The notes under the pieces were generated by a model that was not told where the DNA came from, made no database searches, and saw nothing but the letters and a program-made list of their open reading frames with translations. Shown here piece after piece: positions 7,447-10,091 of a stretch of DNA of 10,091 nucleotides. Source of the stretch: Bacillota bacterium (GTDB lineage: Bacteria > Bacillota > Desulfotomaculia > Desulfotomaculales > JAJYZD01); NCBI GenBank assembly GCA_021800315.1, contig JAJYZD010000126.1, positions 1 to 10,091 on the forward strand. Reading direction: 5' to 3'. The translations under genes were made by a program, and so were the position numbers. Each line of letters begins with the position of its first letter. The stretch's first letter is position 1.

Positions 7447-7495
7447 CCCGCATGAAAACGCCGGATAGGTCGGGGTCAATGGGTTCGGCCGTCAT
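7447..7495 (-). pseudogene. Internally deleted remnant of a second UxaA/SuyB-type large subunit
   Basis: Directly overlapping the SAF stop (ATGA), a minus-strand frame begins ATG and reads MTAEPIDPDLSGVF. The large subunit at 1818-2978 contains MTEHIDLDLSGVL near its C-terminus. At DNA level the two agree over about 45 bases, with a 3-base indel; several differences are third-position changes, as expected of diverged coding copies. The start codon of the old gene appears joined to an internal ATG about 330 codons downstream, possibly through the short match CATGA. Similarity stops at about 7447, just before the inverted repeat. Confidence 0.6.
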
Positions 7496-7788
7496 GTCCA
7501 CCTCAGACTCTTCATGTTGTGGACGTGGACGTGGTCCCCGGGCCGGATGGGCTGGGTGGCCTCCCCGGCCGGATGTCCGTAGAGGATGAGGTGTTCGCCG
7601 GGGGCGGCGGCCCTGACGGCTACCTTGTGGGCCAGCGCCACGTCCTGCAGGGCGTCCAGTTCGATCCGGGAACCGTCGGCTACGACCAGACCCCTGATTC
7701 TGTCGCCGGCCCTGATGCCGGCGACGGCCACCCCGGCGTAATCCTCCGCCCGGTGGATAAAAAGGTTGTATTCCAAGCCATGCGTCAC
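7492..7788 (-). CDS. SAF-domain small subunit of a UxaA/SuyA-type lyase
   Basis: A 98-residue protein made of one SAF domain, the fold found at the N-terminus of altronate/galactarate dehydratases and as separate small subunits (SuyA, UxaA1). Key blocks are DVALAHKVAV (the AHKVA signature), ILYGHPAGEATQPI and the terminal RPGDHVHVHN, whose histidines probably contact metal or substrate. It normally pairs with a large subunit encoded directly downstream. Here the downstream partner is deleted to a remnant, and the only full large subunit is at 1818-2978. The GTG start at 7788 directly follows GGAGGGGA (7790-7797); this spacing is short, and a TTG at 7776 is an alternative. The gene is divergent from the DUF421 gene, with about 150 bp between them. 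Function as half of an enzyme in trans is an inference. Confidence 0.8.
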   Translation of the reverse strand: MTHGLEYNLFIHRAEDYAGVAVAGIRAGDRIRGLVVADGSRIELDALQDVALAHKVAVRAAAPGEHLILYGHPAGEATQPIRPGDHVHVHNMKSLRWT

Positions 7789-7941
7789 TCCCCTCCGCAG
7801 AATATACGGTTATTGTGCGCCTTTTGGGCGCCCGTTCAACCCGGCGGTCCCAGGAAGTTTATGCCATCGGGCGGGCCCGTTCCGGTGCATCCGGAGTTGG
7901 GACCGGGGAACCCTATGGTTACCAAGGGGCAGGTGATTACG

Positions 7942-8658
7942 ATGTTCTGGAGGCAGTTGGCGCAGGTGGTCCTGGTTACCACCATCGTCTACCTCTTGTT
8001 TCTCCTGGTTACCAAGTTCATGGGGCGCAAGACGATCTCGGGTATGACCGTGTTCGATTTCATAGCCGGGGTGAGCATGGGCTCCCTGGGCGGCGGCTTC
8101 ATAACCCATTATTTCCAAGGGGCACCGGTGACCATCGCCGCCCTGCCCGTCCTGGGCCTCCTGGTAGTGCTCACCGGCGAGGCCAGCCTGGTCAGCCTGA
8201 AGATCAGAAGGATTCTCATCGGGGAACCGATGGTGGTGATAAAGAACGGCCAAATCTTGGAAGATACCATGAAAAAGGCCCGGTACAACCTCGACAACCT
8301 GGTTTCGAACCTGAGGCAGAACAACGTGTTCGACCTTGGTATGGTGGAATTCGCCGTTTTAGAGCCTGACGGGCGCATCTCCGTCCAGAAGAAAAGCCAG
8401 CGGGAGCCCCTTACCCCGGCCGACCTGGGTCTGCCCACCATCTACAAGGGCATTGCCTGCCCGGTGGTCAGGGAGGGGAAGGTGGTGGACAAGAACCTGG
8501 CCCTAAACGGACTGGACGCCGGCTGGCTGCGGCGGCAGCTGGCCGCCCGGGGCGGCGGTGACGTAACGGATATCTTTTTCGCCGCCTTGAACACCGACGG
8601 AACGCTGTACGTGGACTGGAAAAAGGACGGCCTCGACGACGAGCACCGGTTCATCTGA
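7942..8658 (+). CDS. DUF421/YetF-family membrane protein
   Basis: A 238-residue protein of the YetF (DUF421) family. The N-terminal part has three hydrophobic segments (about residues 5-28, QVVLVTTIVYLLFLLV; 33-52, MTVFDFIAGVSMGSLGGG; 57-80, TIAALPVLGLLVVL). A cytoplasmic beta-rich domain follows with the family blocks GEPMVVIKNGQI, NLDNLVSNLRQNNVFDLGMVEFAVLEPDG and REPLTP, then a C-terminal region ending VTDIFFAALNTDGTLYVDWKK. The biochemical role is unknown; in Bacillus several paralogues are linked to spores or the envelope. The frame is open far upstream (7519) only because it runs antisense to the SAF gene. ATG 7942 has AGGTG 6 bases upstream and gives the usual short N-terminus; ATG 7915 with GGGGAA is a possible alternative adding nine residues. 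Confidence 0.88.
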   Translation: MFWRQLAQVVLVTTIVYLLFLLVTKFMGRKTISGMTVFDFIAGVSMGSLGGGFITHYFQGAPVTIAALPVLGLLVVLTGEASLVSLKIRRILIGEPMVVIKNGQILEDTMKKARYNLDNLVSNLRQNNVFDLGMVEFAVLEPDGRISVQKKSQREPLTPADLGLPTIYKGIACPVVREGKVVDKNLALNGLDAGWLRRQLAARGGGDVTDIFFAALNTDGTLYVDWKKDGLDDEHRFI

Positions 8659-8716
8659 CGCTTCCCCGATCTTTGTAAATCCATCCCTGGGGGCGTGCGC
8701 GATCTTCGCGGGTCGC

Positions 8717-8744
8717 TTGACAAAACCGGGTTTCGTGTTAAAAT
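8717..8744 (+). promoter_or_regulatory. Sigma-A type promoter of the rplU-rpmA operon
   Basis: A perfect -35 TTGACA at 8717-8722 is followed by a 16-bp spacer and TAAAAT at 8739-8744 (5 of 6 to TATAAT). Transcription would start near 8751, giving a leader of about 113 bases before rplU. Confidence 0.8.
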
Positions 8745-8750
8745 GGCATA

Positions 8751-8864
8751 CGTAGGCGGCGGGTGAGCCGCCGTAACCGCGCGGGCCGGGTTGAGGGTTT
8801 TTGCCCAAACGGCGTGTCCGTACCCGTTCCGGCGAGTCCTGATGACGGGGAGGTAGTTGTTCCG
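8751..8864 (+). promoter_or_regulatory. Structured 5' leader of rplU (candidate L21 leader)
   Basis: The leader holds several short hairpins: GGCGGC/GCCGCC (8755-8760 with 8767-8772), ACGG/CCGT (8809-8812 with 8818-8821), and CCCGT at 8823-8827 pairing with ACGGG at 8845-8849. The last overlaps the rplU ribosome site GGGGAGG (8847-8853), so folding could limit translation. Autoregulatory L21 leaders are known in Firmicutes at this position; I have not matched this one to the known consensus. Confidence 0.45.
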
Positions 8865-9176
8865 TTGTACGCCATAGTGGAAACCGGGGGCAAGCAACAC
8901 CTGGTCAGGGAGGGGGATACCCTGCAGGTGGAGCTGCTGGCCGCCGAAGTGGGCCAGGTGGTCGCCCTGGACCGGGTGCTGGCCGTGGAAAACGGGGACC
9001 GGTTGGAAGTGGGCCGGCCCTTCCTGGACGGGGCCAGCGTTACGGTCAAGGTGGTCCGGCACGGCCGGGGACCGAAGATTATCGTGTTCAAGTACAAGGC
9101 CAAGAAGAATTACCACCGCAAGAAGGGCCACCGCCAGCCCTTTACCACCGTGCGGGTCGAAAAAATCGAGGCGTAA
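8865..9176 (+). CDS. rplU: 50S ribosomal protein L21
   Basis: A 103-residue protein, the normal L21 length, beginning MYAIVETGGKQHLVREGD and containing the conserved VxVxxVxxHGRGPKIIVFKYKAKKNYHRKKGHRQPFTTVRV block, with the basic KYKxKKNYxRKxGHRQ segment that binds 23S rRNA. The start is TTG at 8865, fixed by the universal MYAIVxTGGKQ N-terminus and by GGGGAGG 11 bases upstream; the upstream open frame from 8763 is untranslated leader. It is first in an operon with rpmA 21 bp downstream. The prp/ysxB gene that lies between rplU and rpmA in Bacillus is absent. Confidence 0.97.
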   Translation: MYAIVETGGKQHLVREGDTLQVELLAAEVGQVVALDRVLAVENGDRLEVGRPFLDGASVTVKVVRHGRGPKIIVFKYKAKKNYHRKKGHRQPFTTVRVEKIEA

Positions 9177-9197
9177 AACCGGGGAGTTGGGAGTAGT

Positions 9198-9464
9198 ATG
9201 GCACACAAAAAAGGAATGGGCAGTTCGCGCAACGGGCGTGACTCCCAGCCCAAGATGCTGGGCGTCAAAGCGGGGGACGGGCAGTTCGTCACCTCGGGCA
9301 GCATAATCGTCCGGCAGCGGGGGACGAAGATTCATCCCGGAACAAACGTGGGCCGCGGGAGTGACGATACCTTGTTTGCCACTGCGGACGGGACTGTAAA
9401 GTTCGAACGTATGGGACGGGACAAGAAAAAAGTCAGCATCGAAGTGCAAACACAAGCGGTGTAG
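9198..9464 (+). CDS. rpmA: 50S ribosomal protein L27, without N-terminal extension
   Basis: An 88-residue L27 protein that sits at the peptidyl-transferase centre of the large subunit. It begins MAHKKGMGSSRNGRDSQPKM, followed by the conserved IIVRQRGTKIHPGTNVGRGSDDTLFATADGTVKFE. Many Firmicutes make L27 with an extra N-terminal peptide (ending near LQFFA) that the Prp protease must remove; here the start gives the mature end directly, as in E. coli. GGGAG at 9189-9193 precedes the ATG. It is followed by a strong terminator, so it closes the operon. Confidence 0.97.
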   Translation: MAHKKGMGSSRNGRDSQPKMLGVKAGDGQFVTSGSIIVRQRGTKIHPGTNVGRGSDDTLFATADGTVKFERMGRDKKKVSIEVQTQAV

Positions 9465-9478
9465 CCTGGAAAACGGGC

Positions 9479-9505
9479 AGCCGGGCCCGACGGCCCGGCT
9501 TTTCC
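9479..9505 (+). terminator. Rho-independent terminator of rplU-rpmA
   Basis: AGCCGGGCC (9479-9487) pairs perfectly with GGCCCGGCT (9492-9500) across a 4-base loop, followed by TTTCCTG; it starts 14 bp after the rpmA stop. The T-run is short but the stem is almost entirely G-C. Confidence 0.85.
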
Positions 9506-9621
9506 TGTTTACGGGCAGGGAAAGCCTCTTGTCCCGGCGAATATCTCCCCATGTTTGAGCCGGCCGGACGCAGCGATCGCTCCGGCGGTTCATCGCAAAG
9601 TAATTACGGGAGGCCGGCCCC

Positions 9622-10091
9622 TTGAGCATCCAGGATATCTTGGAACTGATAGCGCGAAAAAACCACGATTTTTTGAATCACCTTCAGGTCATCTCCGGTT
9701 TCCTTCAACTCAACAAGGAAGACAAAGCACGGGAATACATCAGGGAGATGGGCCTGGAAGTGGAGCGGATGGCCAGGGTGCTCAATTCCCGGCCGCCGGA
9801 AGTGGCGGCGGCCCTGTTGACGGTCATGAACCGGGCCGGGGCGGAAGAAGTGGCGATTGAGCTGCCGGCGGCCCTGGACCTGACCGGCGTGGCGATACCC
9901 GCGCTTCCGCTGGGCCGTTTGCTGGAGGACCTGGCGGAGTGTCCGCTGAGCCAGGGATGCTCCTCCCGGACCGTGTCTTTCGTTCTGCAGGAACAGGACC
10001 GCCGCCTTTTTTTGCGGATGGCCTTCCATCAGTCCCAATCCGCTTCCCGGTTCCTGGAACAGGGAGTGGCGGCCGCCGATGCCCTGTTGGC
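9622..10091 (+). CDS. spo0B: Spo0B-like sporulation phosphotransferase, 3' partial
   Basis: The frame from TTG 9622 is open to the window end, giving 156 residues. Near the N-terminus it reads KNHDFLNHLQVISGFLQL, matching the Spo0B-type alpha-helical DHp motif (HDWMNKLQLI in B. subtilis), with His15 as the probable phosphate acceptor. A second helix follows (REYIREMGLEVERM), then an Ala- and Leu-rich region and the start of a degenerate ATPase-like domain. In Bacillus, Spo0B passes phosphate from Spo0F to Spo0A, and its gene lies between rpmA and obg, which is the place seen here. GGGAGG at 9608-9613, 8 bases upstream, supports the TTG. The gene is separated from rpmA by the terminator, so it needs its own promoter in 9506-9607, where I saw no clear consensus. 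About 190 residues are expected in total. A stand-alone sensor-kinase fragment is the alternative. Confidence 0.8.
   Translation, partial: MSIQDILELIARKNHDFLNHLQVISGFLQLNKEDKAREYIREMGLEVERMARVLNSRPPEVAAALLTVMNRAGAEEVAIELPAALDLTGVAIPALPLGRLLEDLAECPLSQGCSSRTVSFVLQEQDRRLFLRMAFHQSQSASRFLEQGVAAADALL

Noticed and set aside
7519..7941. Upstream extension of the DUF421 protein
   Set aside because: It overlaps the SAF gene antisense and has no membrane-protein or DUF421 character; good starts exist at 7942 and 7915.
8698..8710. CGCGA-TCT-TCGCG hairpin as a terminator after the DUF421 gene
   Set aside because: Only 5 bp of stem and no T-run.
8442..9629. Open frame of 395 codons on the minus strand
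   Set aside because: It runs antisense through the DUF421 end, rplU and rpmA, crossing a clear promoter and terminator for the other strand.
1..10091. CRISPR array, tRNA or rRNA
   Set aside because: No regularly spaced direct repeats and no cloverleaf or rRNA-like stretches were seen on either strand.

Overview
The window looks like chromosome from a GC-rich, spore-forming, anaerobic Gram-positive bacterium, most likely a Clostridia member of the Desulfotomaculum/Pelotomaculum type. This is inferred from the order rplU-rpmA-spo0B-like, from a cyclase that aligns best from memory with Bacillus subtilis SqhC, from strong Shine-Dalgarno sequences, and from frequent TTG/GTG starts. No database search was possible, so the taxonomy is only an inference.

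Layout. (1) 1-1471, plus strand: nearly all of an IscB RNA-guided nuclease gene, the ancestor-like relative of Cas9 carried by IS200/IS605-type elements. It is broken by one in-frame TAA and ends in a hairpin typical of such element ends. (2) 1588-1782: a small one-helix membrane protein of unknown function. (3) 1818-2978, minus: the large subunit of a UxaA/SuyB-type hydro-lyase or sulfo-lyase, with only the last residues of its small subunit left upstream. (4) 3033-3240: decayed sequence. (5) 3241-5094, plus: a squalene-hopene/sporulenol-type cyclase. (6) 5079-7334, minus: an AdiA-type PLP amino-acid decarboxylase, overlapping the cyclase tail to tail. (7) 7396-7431: a perfect 15-bp inverted repeat. 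(8) 7447-7495, minus: a small remnant of a second large-subunit gene. (9) 7492-7788, minus: an intact SAF-domain small subunit. (10) 7942-8658, plus: a DUF421/YetF membrane protein. (11) 8717-9505, plus: a ribosomal operon with promoter, structured leader, rplU, rpmA and terminator. (12) 9622 to the end: a Spo0B-like phosphotransferase, cut by the window edge.

How they fit. Positions 1-7800 are an accessory region with a mobile element, gene remnants, composition shifts and alternating strands. Positions 8700-10091 are conserved core. The main structural observation is that two small/large subunit gene pairs of a UxaA/SuyAB-type enzyme seem to have been present. The copy near 7.5 kb keeps the small subunit and has a deleted large one. 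The copy near 2-3 kb keeps the large subunit and has a deleted small one. The survivors are complementary and could still form one enzyme, although about 4.5 kb with two unrelated genes now separates them. In the core operon the L27 protein lacks the N-terminal extension seen in many Firmicutes, and the gene for its protease (prp/ysxB) is missing from its usual place.
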